Position numbers and translations under genes: made by a program
Shown here: piece by piece, positions 36,212 to 46,695 of the stretch
Position numbering within the stretch: position 1 is the first letter of the stretch
Layout of the letters: each line of letters begins with the position of its first letter
Notes under the pieces: model-generated
The model's input: only the letters and a program-made list of their open reading frames with translations
Told to the model about the DNA's origin: nothing
Databases searched by the model: none
From: Subtercola endophyticus
GTDB taxonomy: Bacteria > Actinomycetota > Actinomycetes > Actinomycetales > Microbacteriaceae
Direction: 5' to 3'
Assembly (NCBI RefSeq): GCF_021044565.1
Contig: NZ_CP087997.1
Location: 62,001-126,000, forward strand
DNA length: 64,000 bases

Positions 36212-37207
36212 ATGGCACATACAACGCTCAGCGCCCCCCGGGTCGACACCGATACGAAGAGCGAAGCCGTCGCTCTGCGCGGCCTCACCAAGAGCTTCGG
36301 CAGGGTGCAGGCCGTCAAGAACGTCGATCTGACCGTGAAACCCGGCGAGATCGTCGCCTTTCTGGGCCCGAACGGAGCCGGAAAGACCAGCACGGTCGAC
36401 ATGATCCTCGGCCTCAGCAAGCCCGACGCGGGCGAGGTCACCATCTACGGCATGGCCCCGCACATCGCAATCGCCCGCGGCCAGGTCGCCGCGGTCATGC
36501 AGACCGGCGGCCTGCTACGGGACCTCACTGTGCGAGAGACCATCGTGCTCACCGCCACGCTGTTCCCCGGTGCGAGACCCGTCGACGAGGTGCTCGACCG
36601 CGCGGGCATCCTCGATATCGGCGACCGCCGCGTCGGCAAGTGCTCCGGCGGGCAGCAGCAGCGCTTGCGCTTCGCCCTCGCCCTGCTGCCCGACCCCGAC
36701 CTGCTCATTCTCGACGAGCCCACCACGGGCATGGATGTCGAGGGCCGCCGCGACTTCTGGAACGCCATCCGCGCCGACGCCGCCACCGGACGCACGGTCA
36801 TCTTCGCCACCCACTACCTCGAAGAGGCCGACGCCTACGCCGACCGAATCGTGCTGATCCGCGAGGGCGAGATCGTCGCCGACGGAACGGCCGCCGAGAT
36901 CAAGAACCTCGCCTCCGGCCGCACCGTGCGCGCGACCGTGAGCAACCTCGACCGGTCCGCACTCCGAGCGCTGCCGGGCGTGGACGACATCGAAGACCGC
37001 GGCGACGGCGTGCTCATCCACGCCAGCGATTCCGACGCCGTGGCGCGCTACCTGCTCACCGAGACGGATGCCCGTGACCTAGAAATCACGTCGCACAACC
37101 TCGAAGACGCCTTCCTGACGCTCACGTCATCACGAGCATCCAACCCGCCCGGCGGCGGCCGCAACAACCCTGCCGACCGCACCGATTCAAACGGGAGCAC
37201 CTCATGA
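36212..37207 (+). CDS. ABC transporter ATP-binding protein
   Basis: A 331-residue ATPase of the drug/lipid exporter (DrrA-like) class. Walker A GPNGAGKT lies at residues 52-59, the signature reads CSGGQQQR instead of LSGGQ, and Walker B is LLILDEPT with the switch His in ATHYLEEAD. A ~70-residue C-terminal extension follows, and the last ~25 residues are Gly/Asn-rich. The ATG at 36212 matches the family start; another at 36164 adds a non-conserved tail. Its stop codon overlaps the ATG of the permease gene (ATGA). The export substrate is unknown. Confidence 0.92.
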   Translation: MAHTTLSAPRVDTDTKSEAVALRGLTKSFGRVQAVKNVDLTVKPGEIVAFLGPNGAGKTSTVDMILGLSKPDAGEVTIYGMAPHIAIARGQVAAVMQTGGLLRDLTVRETIVLTATLFPGARPVDEVLDRAGILDIGDRRVGKCSGGQQQRLRFALALLPDPDLLILDEPTTGMDVEGRRDFWNAIRADAATGRTVIFATHYLEEADAYADRIVLIREGEIVADGTAAEIKNLASGRTVRATVSNLDRSALRALPGVDDIEDRGDGVLIHASDSDAVARYLLTETDARDLEITSHNLEDAFLTLTSSRASNPPGGGRNNPADRTDSNGSTS

Positions 37208-38007
37208 CCACCGCCGTCACAACCCCCGAAGACCGCACGCGCATCGAACGCCGCATCCCACCGTTCGGCGGGTTCAACTTCACCTTTCTCGCCCTCGAGA
37301 TTCGCCGCGTGCTGCGCAACCGCCGCACGCTCATCTTCACCATCGTCATGCCGGTCGTCTTCTTGGTACTCTTCGCGCTGCCGAACAAAGACCAGCCGCT
37401 CGGCAACACCGGCTACAGTTACGCCGCCTACGTGATGATCAGTTTTGCGGTCTACGGCGCGATGCTCGCTGCGACCAGCGGCGGCGGCATGGTCGCCGTC
37501 GAACGCGCCCAGGGCTGGAGCCGCCAGCTGCGCCTCACCCCGCTGCGCCCCGCCGCCTACATCACCATCAAGATGCTCTCGGCCATGTTCCTCGGCCTTA
37601 TCGCGGTCGTGGCCGTGTTCATCGCCGGAGCCATCATGGGCATCACGATGCCCTGGCAGGTCTGGCTGCTCTCGGGTCTCGTCGCCTGGATCGGCTCCAT
37701 GGTGTTCGCCACCCTCGGCCTCTTCGTGGGCTACCTCGTGCCGAGCGAGAACGTGATGCAGATTCTCGGCCCGCTGCTGGCGTTCCTGGCTCTGTTCGGC
37801 GGACTCTTCGTTCCGCTCGAGGTGCTGCCGCAGGTCTTACAAGACATCGCCAAGTGGACTCCCGCCTACGGCGTCGGCGCCATCGCGCGCACCCCGCTGC
37901 TCGGCAACGGCTTCGACTGGTGGGCGCTGGTGAACGTTCTCGCCTGGGGCACCATTTTCGGGCTGCTGGCGGCGCGCATGTTCCGGCGCGACACCAAGCG
38001 GGTCTGA
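37204..38007 (+). CDS. ABC transporter permease (ABC-2 type)
   Basis: A 267-residue membrane protein. A cytosolic N-terminus (LEIRRVLRNRRTLIFTIVMPVVFLVLF) is followed by about six hydrophobic segments, with the conserved EMLPQVLQD-like region here FVPLEVLPQVLQDIAKWTPAYGV before the last one. This is the ABC-2 exporter topology. It overlaps the ATPase gene by 4 bp and is followed 5 bp later by the histidine kinase. Together they resemble DesKR/ABC systems that sense membrane or antibiotic stress, which is inferred from the order. Confidence 0.92.
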   Translation: MTTAVTTPEDRTRIERRIPPFGGFNFTFLALEIRRVLRNRRTLIFTIVMPVVFLVLFALPNKDQPLGNTGYSYAAYVMISFAVYGAMLAATSGGGMVAVERAQGWSRQLRLTPLRPAAYITIKMLSAMFLGLIAVVAVFIAGAIMGITMPWQVWLLSGLVAWIGSMVFATLGLFVGYLVPSENVMQILGPLLAFLALFGGLFVPLEVLPQVLQDIAKWTPAYGVGAIARTPLLGNGFDWWALVNVLAWGTIFGLLAARMFRRDTKRV

Positions 38008-38012
38008 CCTGC

Positions 38013-39146
38013 ATGTCAGCGGGCTCTGAGGCGACGCGAGACGGTGGGTTCGACGAGATGGATGCCCGGGCCGGCGGCCGGCGGTGGTACCTCGGCTCGA
38101 CCGTGGGGCTCATCTGGCTGGCCTTTCCGATCTCGGTGCTGTGGACCAACGGGCTCCCACTTGCGCTCGAAATCGTCGGCCAGGTGCTGCTCGTGGCCTG
38201 GGCAGCGATCTACGTTCTGCTGCCGCCGCGATTGTGGGGCGCTCCACTGTCACGCAAGATTCTCTACACCGGTGCCTACTTCGTCACCACGCTGGTCTTC
38301 CTTCCCTTCATGGGGGTCGGTGTCACCTCGCTCTGGGTGTTCGTCGCAATCACGTTCGCCATGAGCGCCCCGCCCACCCGCATCGTCGCGCTCGTGGTCG
38401 GCGTGATCGCGGTGTTTTCCTTCGTGCTGATCTCGAGCGCCACTGGTGATCCGTCCAACGCATTCTGGCTGCCCCTCATCACCTTCTCGATCGCCATGAT
38501 GATGTCGGCCTTCGCGCGTCAGCTCGAGCTGGTGCGGCGCCTTCGAGACGCGCAGGCCGAGACGGCGCGCCTCGCCGTCGAGCAGGAGCGCTCGCGGGTG
38601 GCGCGCGATCTGCACGACATTCTGGGCCACTCGCTGACCGTCATCACCGTCAAGGCAGAGTTGGCGGGACGACTCTTGCCCGAGCATCCGGAGCGCGCTG
38701 GCGTCGAGGTCGACGATATCGAACGGCTCGCCAGGGGCGCACTGGCCGATGTACGCTCGACGGTCACGGGATATCGCGGCGTGAACCTCGCCGCCGAACT
38801 CTCGGGTGCCAGAATCGCGCTGAACAGTGCTGGGATTCAGGCCGACCTGCCGAATACGGTCGATGCCGTACCGACCGACACCAGCCAGGTATTCGCCTGG
38901 GTGGTTCGAGAAGGAGTGACCAACGTGATCAGGCACTCGGGCGCCGCGCGCTGCACCATCGTGCTCGAGCCGCACTGCGTCGAGATCGTCGACGACGGGC
39001 GCGGCACCGGGTGCGATCCGGCCGCGGAACCTCTGTCGCGCGGCAACGGCCTCGCGGGCCTGCGTGAACGAGTCGCCGCGGTCGGCGGCTCGCTCTCTGC
39101 CGGCCCCGGAGCCGGCGGCGGCTTCGTCTTGCGGGTGACCGCGTGA
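38013..39146 (+). CDS. Sensor histidine kinase (DesK-like)
   Basis: A 377-residue membrane kinase with about five or six N-terminal transmembrane segments (residues ~28-165) and no large extracellular domain, so it probably senses the membrane itself. The HisKA_3 box is RSRVARDLHDILGHSLTVI with the phospho-acceptor His201. The ATP domain has N (VREGVTNVIRHS) and G boxes (EIVDDGRGTG; RGNGLAGLRERV). The ATG at 38013 follows the permease stop closely. Its stop codon overlaps the GTG of the response regulator (GTGA). Confidence 0.93.
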   Translation: MSAGSEATRDGGFDEMDARAGGRRWYLGSTVGLIWLAFPISVLWTNGLPLALEIVGQVLLVAWAAIYVLLPPRLWGAPLSRKILYTGAYFVTTLVFLPFMGVGVTSLWVFVAITFAMSAPPTRIVALVVGVIAVFSFVLISSATGDPSNAFWLPLITFSIAMMMSAFARQLELVRRLRDAQAETARLAVEQERSRVARDLHDILGHSLTVITVKAELAGRLLPEHPERAGVEVDDIERLARGALADVRSTVTGYRGVNLAAELSGARIALNSAGIQADLPNTVDAVPTDTSQVFAWVVREGVTNVIRHSGAARCTIVLEPHCVEIVDDGRGTGCDPAAEPLSRGNGLAGLRERVAAVGGSLSAGPGAGGGFVLRVTA

Positions 39147-39754
39147 TCCGGCTGCTGCTCGCCGACGACCAGGCGCTCGTGCGCGGCGCTTTGGCCGCCC
39201 TGCTCGGCCTCGAACCCGACCTCGAGATCGTCGCAGAGGCTGAGCGCGGCGATGTCGTGGTCGAACTCGCCCGCGAAACCGATCCCGATGTCGCCCTGCT
39301 CGACGTCGAGATGCCGGGCCTCGACGGAATCGCCGTCACTGCCCGACTTCGCGAAGCGCTGCCCTCGTGCCGTGTGCTCGTGGTGACCACGTTCGGCCGC
39401 CCGGGCTACCTCAAGCGCGCCATGGCCGCCGGCGCCAGCGGATTCGTCGTCAAAGACACTCCCGCACGCCAGCTCGCCGATGCCGTACGCCGCGTGCACG
39501 CCGGCCAGCGCGTCGTCGACCCCGCACTCGCCGCGGAATCGCTCGCCTCGGGCGACAACCCGCTCTCCGCGCGCGAATCCGACATTCTGCGCGCCGCCCA
39601 GCGCGGCGGCAGCGTGGCCGACATCGCCGCGGCCCTCTTTCTCTCTGAGGGTACGGTGCGCAACTACCTCTCGAGCGCCATCGGCAAGACCGCCGCCCGC
39701 AGTCGTGCCGAGGCCGTGCGCATCGCTGAAGACAACGGCTGGCTGCTCAGCTGA
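39143..39754 (+). CDS. Response regulator, NarL/DesR family
   Basis: A 203-residue two-component regulator. The receiver has D8/D9 (LLADDQ), the phospho-acceptor D54 (ALLDVEMPGLDG), T/S (VTT) and K (VVKDTP). The LuxR-type HTH is at the C-terminus (LSARESDILRAAQRGGSVADIAAALFLSEGTVRNYLSSAIGKT). GTG start overlapping the kinase stop. It probably controls this operon through the palindrome at 36142-36153. It is convergent with the HxlR-type gene. Confidence 0.93.
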   Translation: MIRLLLADDQALVRGALAALLGLEPDLEIVAEAERGDVVVELARETDPDVALLDVEMPGLDGIAVTARLREALPSCRVLVVTTFGRPGYLKRAMAAGASGFVVKDTPARQLADAVRRVHAGQRVVDPALAAESLASGDNPLSARESDILRAAQRGGSVADIAAALFLSEGTVRNYLSSAIGKTAARSRAEAVRIAEDNGWLLS

Positions 39755-39861
39755 CTCCGGATGCCCGTGGCCCCGCCTGTCATCCGAAACCGGCATTCGT
39801 GGCCGAGACCGGCGGGTACACGTGACGCGCTCGGCCGCACGTGCCGGACTCGTGTTCGGTG

Positions 39862-40338
39862 CTACCAGGTAAACGTGGCCGCCGGACCGGGCACGAGCGC
39901 CACGTCGGCCGCGTCGAGCAGTGCACCGTCGTCACCCACGAACGCGAGCGAGGCGTGCTGCCCGGTCGCCCGATCGCGCGTCACCGAAACCCGCCCGCCC
40001 GGGTTGGGGTCGTACTCGTCGCCCCACTCCTGCAGTGCGATCAGCACAGTTTTGAGCGCGCGGCCCTCGTCGGTGAGGTGGTAACTGTAACGCTCGCGCG
40101 CCCCGGGCTCGCGGTAGGGGCGACGTTCGAGCACCCCAGCGTCGACGAGCGAGCTCAGTCGCGCCGTCAGTACATCGCTCGGAATTCCGAGGTTGTCGCG
40201 GAACTCCGAGAACCGGCTCTCACCGCGCAGCGCATTACGAACGATCAGCAGCGACCACTTTTCACCGATCAGGTCGAGGCTGCGATGAATGGAGCAGTGG
40301 TGTTCTGGCTTCACGCGGGAATTGTTTTCGGGGGGCAC
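39862..40338 (-). CDS. HxlR-family transcriptional regulator
   Basis: A 158-residue winged-helix regulator. Family marks are the N-terminal CSIHRSLDLIGEKWSLLIVRNALRGESRFSEF with one cysteine (possible redox or effector site), IPSDVLTARLSSLVDAGVLERRPY, and the YHLTDEGRALKTVL wing. A non-conserved C-terminal domain of ~50 residues follows. It is divergent from the MFS transporter gene, with 63 bp between the start codons, and probably regulates it. Confidence 0.92.
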   Translation of the reverse strand: MPPENNSRVKPEHHCSIHRSLDLIGEKWSLLIVRNALRGESRFSEFRDNLGIPSDVLTARLSSLVDAGVLERRPYREPGARERYSYHLTDEGRALKTVLIALQEWGDEYDPNPGGRVSVTRDRATGQHASLAFVGDDGALLDAADVALVPGPAATFTW

Positions 40339-40366
40339 GGCTTAAGGCTAGAACCAGTGAGCTGCA

Positions 40367-40395
40367 TTGGCAATTCAAATCTAGATGGATAGGCT
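40367..40395 (+). promoter_or_regulatory. Promoter of the MFS transporter gene, leaderless transcript
   Basis: TTGGCA (40367-40372) and TAGGCT (40390-40395) with a 17-bp spacer. The ATG of the MFS gene comes only six bases after the -10 box, so transcription would start at or next to the start codon. Confidence 0.65.
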
Positions 40396-40401
40396 ACCGA
40401 C

Positions 40402-41613
40402 ATGACCACACCGAGTCACCGGTTCGCAAAGCGCGGGAGCTTCTGGGCATCCGCTGCGGTTCTCGCCCTCTGCCTGTGGTCGAGCGGCGCGCCCTCCGTG
40501 CTCTACCCGACCTACGCTGCCGAGTGGCACCTCTCGTCAACCGTGATAACGACGGTCTTCGCGACCTACCCCGTTGTCTTGCTGATCAGCCTGCTCGTCT
40601 TCGGCAACGTCTCCGACGCCATCGGCCGCCGCCGCGCCATGCTCGTCGGCATTGCCCTGATTCTGGTCTCCGGCGTGCTCTTCGCGTTCGCCCCCGACCT
40701 AACGTGGCTCTACATCGGCCGCGCCCTGCAGGGTGTCGGCACGGCGTTCGCCCTGGGAGCCGCGAGTGCATCGCTCGTCGAGAACAACACCTCGTCGAAC
40801 CCGCGCCTGGCCAGCTCACTGACCACCGCATCCACCGCCCTCGGTCTCACGCTCGCCCTGCTCATCTCGGGAACCCTCGCCCAGTACGCGGCGTGGCCCG
40901 AAGGCCTCAGCTTCATCGTGCTCTCGGTCTTGAGCGCCCTCGTTTTCGTAGCCGTGTTCTTCATGCCCGAGGGGGCAGCGGATGCCCGCCCTGCCTGGCG
41001 CCCGCAGGCGATCCGTGTGCCCCGCGGCACTGTACGCGTGTTCATCGTGTCGACCCTGGCCGTGTCGCTGGCCTACTCTGTCGGCGCCGTCTTCCTCTCG
41101 CTCGGAGCCTCCATCGCGCGCGACCTCACCGGAACCACGAACCTGCTCGTCGTCGGCGCGCTGCTCGCCGTCTCGTCGATCATGATCGGCGGCACCGCGA
41201 TCGTGCTGCAGCGCATCCACGCCCACGTCGCGGTGATCCTGGGCGCGGCGCTCTCGATCGTGGGGCTGCTGCTGCTCGAGGTGGTGGCGAGTTCCGGGTC
41301 ACTCGGCCTCTTCTTGCTGTGGTGTGTCGTCGGTGGCGCCGGGTATTCGCTCGCCTTCATGGGCGGCCTGCAGCTGATCGGCCGGATGACCAAGCCCGAG
41401 CACCGCGGTGCGACGCTGTCGGCCGTGTACCTGTTCTCCTATCTCTTTCAGGCGCTCACGGCCGTGGGCGCGGGTATTCTGGCCACCGGCGTCGGTCTTG
41501 CGGCGTCGGTGGATATCGTGTCGCCGCTAGTAGGCGTTCTGGCCGTCGTGGTGGTCGTGCTCGCGCTCGTGGACTGGCGGCTGAGGGCCCGTGCTGCGGC
41601 GGTGCTGGTCTGA
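40402..41613 (+). CDS. MFS transporter (exporter type)
   Basis: A 403-residue major facilitator with about 12 hydrophobic segments and the loop 2-3 signature GNVSDAIGRRRAML. The central loop carries MPEGAADARPAWRP. The pairing with a divergent HxlR regulator is typical of drug or small-molecule efflux genes, but the substrate cannot be read. There is no upstream ribosome binding site; the promoter position points to leaderless translation. Confidence 0.9.
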   Translation: MTTPSHRFAKRGSFWASAAVLALCLWSSGAPSVLYPTYAAEWHLSSTVITTVFATYPVVLLISLLVFGNVSDAIGRRRAMLVGIALILVSGVLFAFAPDLTWLYIGRALQGVGTAFALGAASASLVENNTSSNPRLASSLTTASTALGLTLALLISGTLAQYAAWPEGLSFIVLSVLSALVFVAVFFMPEGAADARPAWRPQAIRVPRGTVRVFIVSTLAVSLAYSVGAVFLSLGASIARDLTGTTNLLVVGALLAVSSIMIGGTAIVLQRIHAHVAVILGAALSIVGLLLLEVVASSGSLGLFLLWCVVGGAGYSLAFMGGLQLIGRMTKPEHRGATLSAVYLFSYLFQALTAVGAGILATGVGLAASVDIVSPLVGVLAVVVVVLALVDWRLRARAAAVLV

Positions 41614-41647
41614 TCCGACGGCGACACGCCGCCGCGACACGCCCGGG

Positions 41648-41677
41648 TTGCACGAACCCCCTCTCGTGTGGCAGAAT
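41648..41677 (+). promoter_or_regulatory. Promoter candidate of the S10 operon
   Basis: TTGCAC (41648-41653) and CAGAAT (41672-41677), 18-bp spacer. The distance to rpsJ would give a leader of about 280 bases, usual for a ribosomal operon. Confidence 0.5.
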
Positions 41678-41965
41678 CTTCTAGTTCAGTACTTCGGGTA
41701 TTTCTGCGTTCACTCGCGGGTCACGCTCGATCACTACCAGGCAGTGCATAGCTATAGGTCCTTGATCTTGTAGGGCTAGGCCGCGGGTAGCAGAACGAAG
41801 CTTCAAAATCCCCTCTCGAAATGCGCGTACTTCTGTGCGTGTTTTTACAGTGTGCGTGCTCGCGGGTGGGGCTTTGACAGAAGAACAGTGTTCTAAGCGC
41901 GTCCAATGCAGGAGCGGCCCACCGGCCGGGATGGTACGACGCAAGACAAGAGAGATGAGTCAAAC
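41678..41965 (+). other. rpsJ leader
   Basis: About 290 bp without a gene. It holds a TTGACA (41874-41879) without a convincing -10 and a small palindrome AGAACA-G-TGTTCT (41882-41894). A T-run (gtttttac) near 41850 has no strong hairpin before it. Regulation by a leader is possible but not shown. Confidence 0.35.
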
Positions 41966-42274
41966 ATGGCGGGACAAAAGATCCGCATTCGACTTAAGTC
42001 GTATGACCACGAGGTCATCGACAGCTCGGCGCGCAAGATCGTCGACACAGTCACGCGTGCGGGCGCAACCGTAGTCGGCCCCGTGCCGCTGCCGACCGAG
42101 AAGAACGTCATCGCGGTCATCCGTTCGCCTCACAAGTACAAAGACAGCTTCGAGCACTTCGAGAAGCGCACCCACAAGCGCCTGATCGACATCATCGACC
42201 CGACGCCCAAGGCTGTCGACTCGTTGATGCGTCTCGACCTTCCTGCCGATGTCAACATCGAGATCAAGCTGTAG
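41966..42274 (+). CDS. rpsJ: 30S ribosomal protein S10
   Basis: S10, also the antitermination factor NusE, 102 residues. It begins [21 protein letters not shown] and ends [11 protein letters not shown]. The ATG at 41966 is set by the family start; upstream ATGs in frame add unrelated residues. It heads the S10 operon. Confidence 0.99.
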   Translation: MAGQKIRIRLKSYDHEVIDSSARKIVDTVTRAGATVVGPVPLPTEKNVIAVIRSPHKYKDSFEHFEKRTHKRLIDIIDPTPKAVDSLMRLDLPADVNIEIKL

Positions 42275-42284
42275 GGAGCGACTG

Positions 42285-42941
42285 ATGGCTACTACAACCA
42301 AGACCTCCAAGGGTCTGCTCGGCATCAAGCTCGGCATGACCCAGGTGTGGGACGAGAACAACCGTCTCATCCCCGTCACCGTCGTTCAGATCACCCCGAA
42401 CGTCGTCACCCAGGTTCGTACCCCCGAGGTCGACGGCTACGAAGCCGTTCAGATCGCCGCGGGCCAGATCGACCCTCGCAAGGTGAACCAGCCGCTGACC
42501 GGTCACTTCGACAAGGCGGGCGTCACGCCTCGCCGTCACGTCACCGAGATCCGCACCGCTGACGCCGCCGAGTACACGCTCGGCCAGGAGCTGACCGTCG
42601 ACGCCGTCTTCGAAGCCGGCAAGAAGGTCGACGTCGTCGGCACCAGCAAGGGCAAAGGCTTCGCCGGTGTCATGAAGCGTCACAACTTCAAGGGTGTCTC
42701 CTCATCGCACGGTTCGCACCGCAACCACCGCAAGCCCGGCTCGATCGGTGCCTCCTCGACTCCCAGCCGTGTCTTCAAGGGCATGCGCATGGCCGGTCGT
42801 ATGGGTGGCGAGCGCGTCACCGTGCTCAACCTCGTCGTGCACTCGGTCGACGCGGAGAAGAACCTTCTCCTCGTCAAGGGCGCCGTTCCCGGCGGCCGTG
42901 GCCGTCTCGTTTTCGTTCGTACCGCAGTGAAGGGGGCGTAG
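42285..42941 (+). CDS. rplC: 50S ribosomal protein L3
   Basis: L3, 218 residues, near the peptidyl-transferase centre. It starts [22 protein letters not shown]; the conserved extension loop reads [22 protein letters not shown] with the usual PGSIG. GGGAG (42275-42279) lies before the ATG, 10 bp after rpsJ. Confidence 0.99.
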   Translation: MATTTKTSKGLLGIKLGMTQVWDENNRLIPVTVVQITPNVVTQVRTPEVDGYEAVQIAAGQIDPRKVNQPLTGHFDKAGVTPRRHVTEIRTADAAEYTLGQELTVDAVFEAGKKVDVVGTSKGKGFAGVMKRHNFKGVSSSHGSHRNHRKPGSIGASSTPSRVFKGMRMAGRMGGERVTVLNLVVHSVDAEKNLLLVKGAVPGGRGRLVFVRTAVKGA

Positions 42942-42944
42942 CTC

Positions 42945-43598
42945 ATGGCTGACGTTACCGTCGACATCATCGATGCTCAGGGCAAGAAGGCCGGCACAGT
43001 CGACCTTCCCGCCGAGCTCTTCGATGTACAGACCAACATCCCGCTCATCCACCAGGTCGTCGTCGCGCAGCTCGCTGCCGCACGCCAGGGCACTCACAAG
43101 ACCAAGCGTCGTGGTGAGGTCTCCGGTGCCGGCCGCAAGCCGTTCAAGCAGAAGGGAACCGGTCGCGCTCGTCAGGGCTCGATCCGCGCTCCTCAGATGA
43201 CCGGTGGTGGCATCGTGCACGGCCCGACCCCGCGCAGCTACGACCAGCGCACCCCCAAGAAGATGATCGCGGCAGCACTGCTGGGTTCACTCTCCGACCG
43301 GGCCCGCGGCAGCCGCGTGCACGTCGTCGACTCGCTGACCCTCGGGCCGGTTCCGTCGACCAAGACGGCCATCGCGCTGCTCGAGCAGATCGCCACCAGC
43401 AAGCACGTTCTCGTGGTTGTCGAGCGCGGCGACGACATCGCCGTGAAGAGCGTTCGCAACGTTCCCGAGGTGCACGTTCTGACCTACGACCAGCTGAACG
43501 CCTACGACGTTCTGGTGAGTGACGACATCGTCTTCACCAAGGGCGCCATCGACGGCTTCATCGCGTCAAAGACGAAGACTGAGGAGGTTGCAGCATGA
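42945..43598 (+). CDS. rplD: 50S ribosomal protein L4
   Basis: L4, 217 residues. The exit-tunnel loop is conserved ([20 protein letters not shown] then [13 protein letters not shown]). It overlaps rplW by 4 bp (ATGA). A C-terminal KTKTEEVAA tail is slightly extended. In some bacteria L4 also represses its own operon; no leader evidence for that is seen here. Confidence 0.99.
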   Translation: MADVTVDIIDAQGKKAGTVDLPAELFDVQTNIPLIHQVVVAQLAAARQGTHKTKRRGEVSGAGRKPFKQKGTGRARQGSIRAPQMTGGGIVHGPTPRSYDQRTPKKMIAAALLGSLSDRARGSRVHVVDSLTLGPVPSTKTAIALLEQIATSKHVLVVVERGDDIAVKSVRNVPEVHVLTYDQLNAYDVLVSDDIVFTKGAIDGFIASKTKTEEVAA

Positions 43599-43894
43599 GC
43601 GGCAACAACAAAGACCCCCGCGACATCATCATCTCGCCGGTCGTCTCCGAGAAGAGCTACAGCCTGATCGACGAGGGTAAGTACACCTTCATCGTGGCGC
43701 CCACCTCGAACAAGACCGAGATCAAGCTCGCTATCGAGAAGATCTTCGGCGTCGAGGTCAACTCGGTCAACACCATGAACAAGATCGGCAAGACCCGCCG
43801 TACCAAGTTCGGGCTGGGCAAGCGCAAAGACACCAAGCGTGCCATTGTCACCCTCAAGTCCGGCACCATCGACATCTTCACGGCTGTTGGCTGA
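43595..43894 (+). CDS. rplW: 50S ribosomal protein L23
   Basis: L23, 99 residues, at the exit-tunnel rim where trigger factor and SRP dock. [21 protein letters not shown] and the [15 protein letters not shown] loop are as expected. The start overlaps the end of rplD. Confidence 0.99.
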   Translation: MSGNNKDPRDIIISPVVSEKSYSLIDEGKYTFIVAPTSNKTEIKLAIEKIFGVEVNSVNTMNKIGKTRRTKFGLGKRKDTKRAIVTLKSGTIDIFTAVG

Positions 43895-43917
43895 GTCGGA
43901 ATCCAGAGGATAAGAAC

Positions 43918-44757
43918 ATGGCTATTCGCAAATACAAGCCGACTACTCCCGGTCGTCGTGGCTCATCTGTTGCAGACTTTGCAGAGATCACCCGCACCAC
44001 GCCCGAGAAGTCGCTGCTCCGCCCGCTGCCCAAGACCGGTGGCCGTAACAACGCCGGGCGCATCACGACCCGTCACATCGGTGGTGGCCACAAGCGCCAG
44101 TACCGCGTCATCGACTTCCGTCGTAATGACAAAGACGGCGTCAACGCCCGCGTTGCCGAGATCGAGTACGACCCGAACCGCACGGCTCGCATCGCGCTGC
44201 TGCACTTCGTCGACGGCACCAAGCGTTACATCATCGCGCCGAACAAGCTCAGCCAGGGCGACATCATCGAGTCCGGTGCCAGCGCCGACATCAAGCCGGG
44301 TAACAACCTGCCCTTGAAGAACATCCCCGTCGGTACCGTCATCCACGCGATCGAACTGAAGCCGGGGGGAGGCGCCAAGATGGCACGTTCAGCCGGTGCA
44401 TCCGTTCGCCTCGTGGCGAAAGACGGCCCCTACGCCCAGCTTCGTCTGCCCAGTGGTGAGATCCGCAACGTGGATGCTCGCTGCCGCGCGACGATCGGCG
44501 AGGTCGGCAACGCCGAGCAGTCGAACATCAACTGGGGCAAGGCCGGCCGCAAGCGCTGGCTCGGCGTTCGCCCCACGGTTCGTGGTGTCGCGATGAACCC
44601 CGTCGACCACCCGCACGGTGGTGGTGAGGGCAAGACCTCCGGTGGTCGTCACCCGGTCAGCCCGTGGGGTCAGAAAGAGGGCCGCACCCGCCACCCCAAC
44701 AAAGAGAGCGACAAGCTCATTGTTCGTCGCCGTAACGTCGGCAAGAAGCGTAAGTAG
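43918..44757 (+). CDS. rplB: 50S ribosomal protein L2
   Basis: L2, 279 residues, needed for subunit joining and peptidyl transfer. The [19 protein letters not shown] signature with its functional histidine is present near the C-terminus. A gaggat site precedes the ATG. Confidence 0.99.
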   Translation: MAIRKYKPTTPGRRGSSVADFAEITRTTPEKSLLRPLPKTGGRNNAGRITTRHIGGGHKRQYRVIDFRRNDKDGVNARVAEIEYDPNRTARIALLHFVDGTKRYIIAPNKLSQGDIIESGASADIKPGNNLPLKNIPVGTVIHAIELKPGGGAKMARSAGASVRLVAKDGPYAQLRLPSGEIRNVDARCRATIGEVGNAEQSNINWGKAGRKRWLGVRPTVRGVAMNPVDHPHGGGEGKTSGGRHPVSPWGQKEGRTRHPNKESDKLIVRRRNVGKKRK

Positions 44758-44768
44758 GAGTCGAGAAG

Positions 44769-45050
44769 ATGCCACGCAGTCTCAAGAAGGGCCCCTTCGT
44801 TGACGACCACCTGCTCCGCAAGGTCGTCGTACAGAACGAAGCCGGTTCCAAGAACGTCATCAAGACCTGGTCACGCCGGTCGATGATCATCCCAGCCATG
44901 CTGGGCCACACGATCGCCGTTCACGACGGTCGCAAGCACATCCCCGTGTTCATCACGGAGACCATGGTCGGTCACAAGCTCGGCGAGTTCTCGCCGACGC
45001 GTACCTTCCGCGGACACGTGAAAGACGACAAGAAGGGTCGTCGCCGCTAA
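44769..45050 (+). CDS. rpsS: 30S ribosomal protein S19
   Basis: S19, 93 residues, head of the small subunit, binding 16S rRNA with S13. It starts [19 protein letters not shown] and has [23 protein letters not shown]. Normal length; it sits between rplB and rplV. Confidence 0.99.
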   Translation: MPRSLKKGPFVDDHLLRKVVVQNEAGSKNVIKTWSRRSMIIPAMLGHTIAVHDGRKHIPVFITETMVGHKLGEFSPTRTFRGHVKDDKKGRRR

Positions 45051-45074
45051 CGCGGTGGCGTAAGGAGGAGAGAA

Positions 45075-45473
45075 ATGGTGGAGTCGATCGCACGCGTGCG
45101 TCACATCCGCGTCACCCCCATGAAAGCTCGTCGCGTCGTCAACTTGATTCGCGGCAAGCAGGCCATGGAGGCCCTGGCAATTCTGAAGTTCGCCCCGCAG
45201 GGCGCAAGCGAGCCTGTCTACAAGCTCGTCGAGTCTGCGATCGCGAACGCGAAGGTCAAGGCCGACAAAGACAACAGCTACCTCGACGAGCAAGACCTGT
45301 TCGTCGCGACGGCATTCGTCGACGAGGGTACGACCCTCAAGCGCTTCCAGCCCCGTGCACAGGGACGCGCATTCCAGATTCTGAAGCGCACCAGCCACAT
45401 CACGATCGTGCTCGCCACGCCCGATGAGGTCGGCGTTGCAACTCAGGGTTCCAAGAAGGCAGGAAAGAAGTAA
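45075..45473 (+). CDS. rplV: 50S ribosomal protein L22
   Basis: L22, 132 residues. The exit-tunnel beta-hairpin is [19 protein letters not shown], the macrolide-related loop, without insertion. A strong aaggagg (45062-45068) precedes the ATG. Its stop codon overlaps the rpsC start (TAATG). Confidence 0.99.
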   Translation: MVESIARVRHIRVTPMKARRVVNLIRGKQAMEALAILKFAPQGASEPVYKLVESAIANAKVKADKDNSYLDEQDLFVATAFVDEGTTLKRFQPRAQGRAFQILKRTSHITIVLATPDEVGVATQGSKKAGKK

Positions 45474-46273
45474 TGGGCCAGAAAGTAAACCCCTACGGTT
45501 TCCGTCTGGGCATCACGACCGACCACGTGTCGCGTTGGTTCTCTGACAGCACCAAGGTAGGGCAGCGTTACAGCGACTTCGTCGCCGAAGACGTGAAGAT
45601 CCGCAGCCTGCTCACGAAGTCGCTCGACCGTGCAGGCGTCGCCCGCATCGAGATCGAGCGCACCCGTGACCGCGTTCGTGTCGACATTCACACTGCCCGC
45701 CCGGGCATCGTGATCGGTCGGCGCGGCGCCGAGGCCGAGCGCATTCGTGCCGACCTCGAGAAGCTCACCAAGAAGCAGATCCAGCTGAACATCCTCGAGG
45801 TGAAGAACCCCGAGGCCGAAGCTCAGCTCGTGGCGCAGGGCATCGCCGAGCAGCTCAGTGCACGTGTGGCGTTCCGCCGCGCGATGCGCAAGGGCCTGCA
45901 GGGCGCCCAGCGCACCCCGAGCGTCAAGGGTGTTCGCATCCAGGTCTCCGGCCGCCTCGGTGGCGCGGAGATGAGCCGTTCGGAGTTCTACCGCGAAGGC
46001 CGTGTGCCTCTGCACACCCTGCGCGCGAACATCGACTACGGCTTCTACGAGGCGAAGACCACGTTCGGCCGCATCGGTGTGAAGGTCTGGATCTACAAGG
46101 GCGACATCACCAACAAGGAGCTTGCTCGCGAGCAGGCGAACCAGAAGTCAACGCGCCCCGAGCGTCGTGACGACCGTCGTGACGGTGGCGACCGCCCCCG
46201 TCGCAACGCGGCTCCGACCAGTGCGCCCAAGGCAGACGCCGCCCCCGTGGCAGCTGTAGGAGTTGAGGCCTAA
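45473..46273 (+). CDS. rpsC: 30S ribosomal protein S3 with charged C-terminal tail
   Basis: S3, 266 residues. The KH domain motif is [14 protein letters not shown], and the C-terminal S3 domain runs to WIYKGDI. About 45 further residues form an Arg/Asp-rich then Ala/Pro-rich tail ([14 protein letters not shown]), longer than in E. coli (233). S3 lies at the mRNA entry channel. Confidence 0.99.
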   Translation: MGQKVNPYGFRLGITTDHVSRWFSDSTKVGQRYSDFVAEDVKIRSLLTKSLDRAGVARIEIERTRDRVRVDIHTARPGIVIGRRGAEAERIRADLEKLTKKQIQLNILEVKNPEAEAQLVAQGIAEQLSARVAFRRAMRKGLQGAQRTPSVKGVRIQVSGRLGGAEMSRSEFYREGRVPLHTLRANIDYGFYEAKTTFGRIGVKVWIYKGDITNKELAREQANQKSTRPERRDDRRDGGDRPRRNAAPTSAPKADAAPVAAVGVEA

Positions 46274-46275
46274 CT

Positions 46276-46694
<419 letters not shown>

Positions 46695-46695
<1 letters not shown>

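Noticed and set aside
41874..41879. TTGACA in the rpsJ leader as a second promoter
   Set aside because: No acceptable -10 hexamer at 16-19 bp; recorded only as a possible box.
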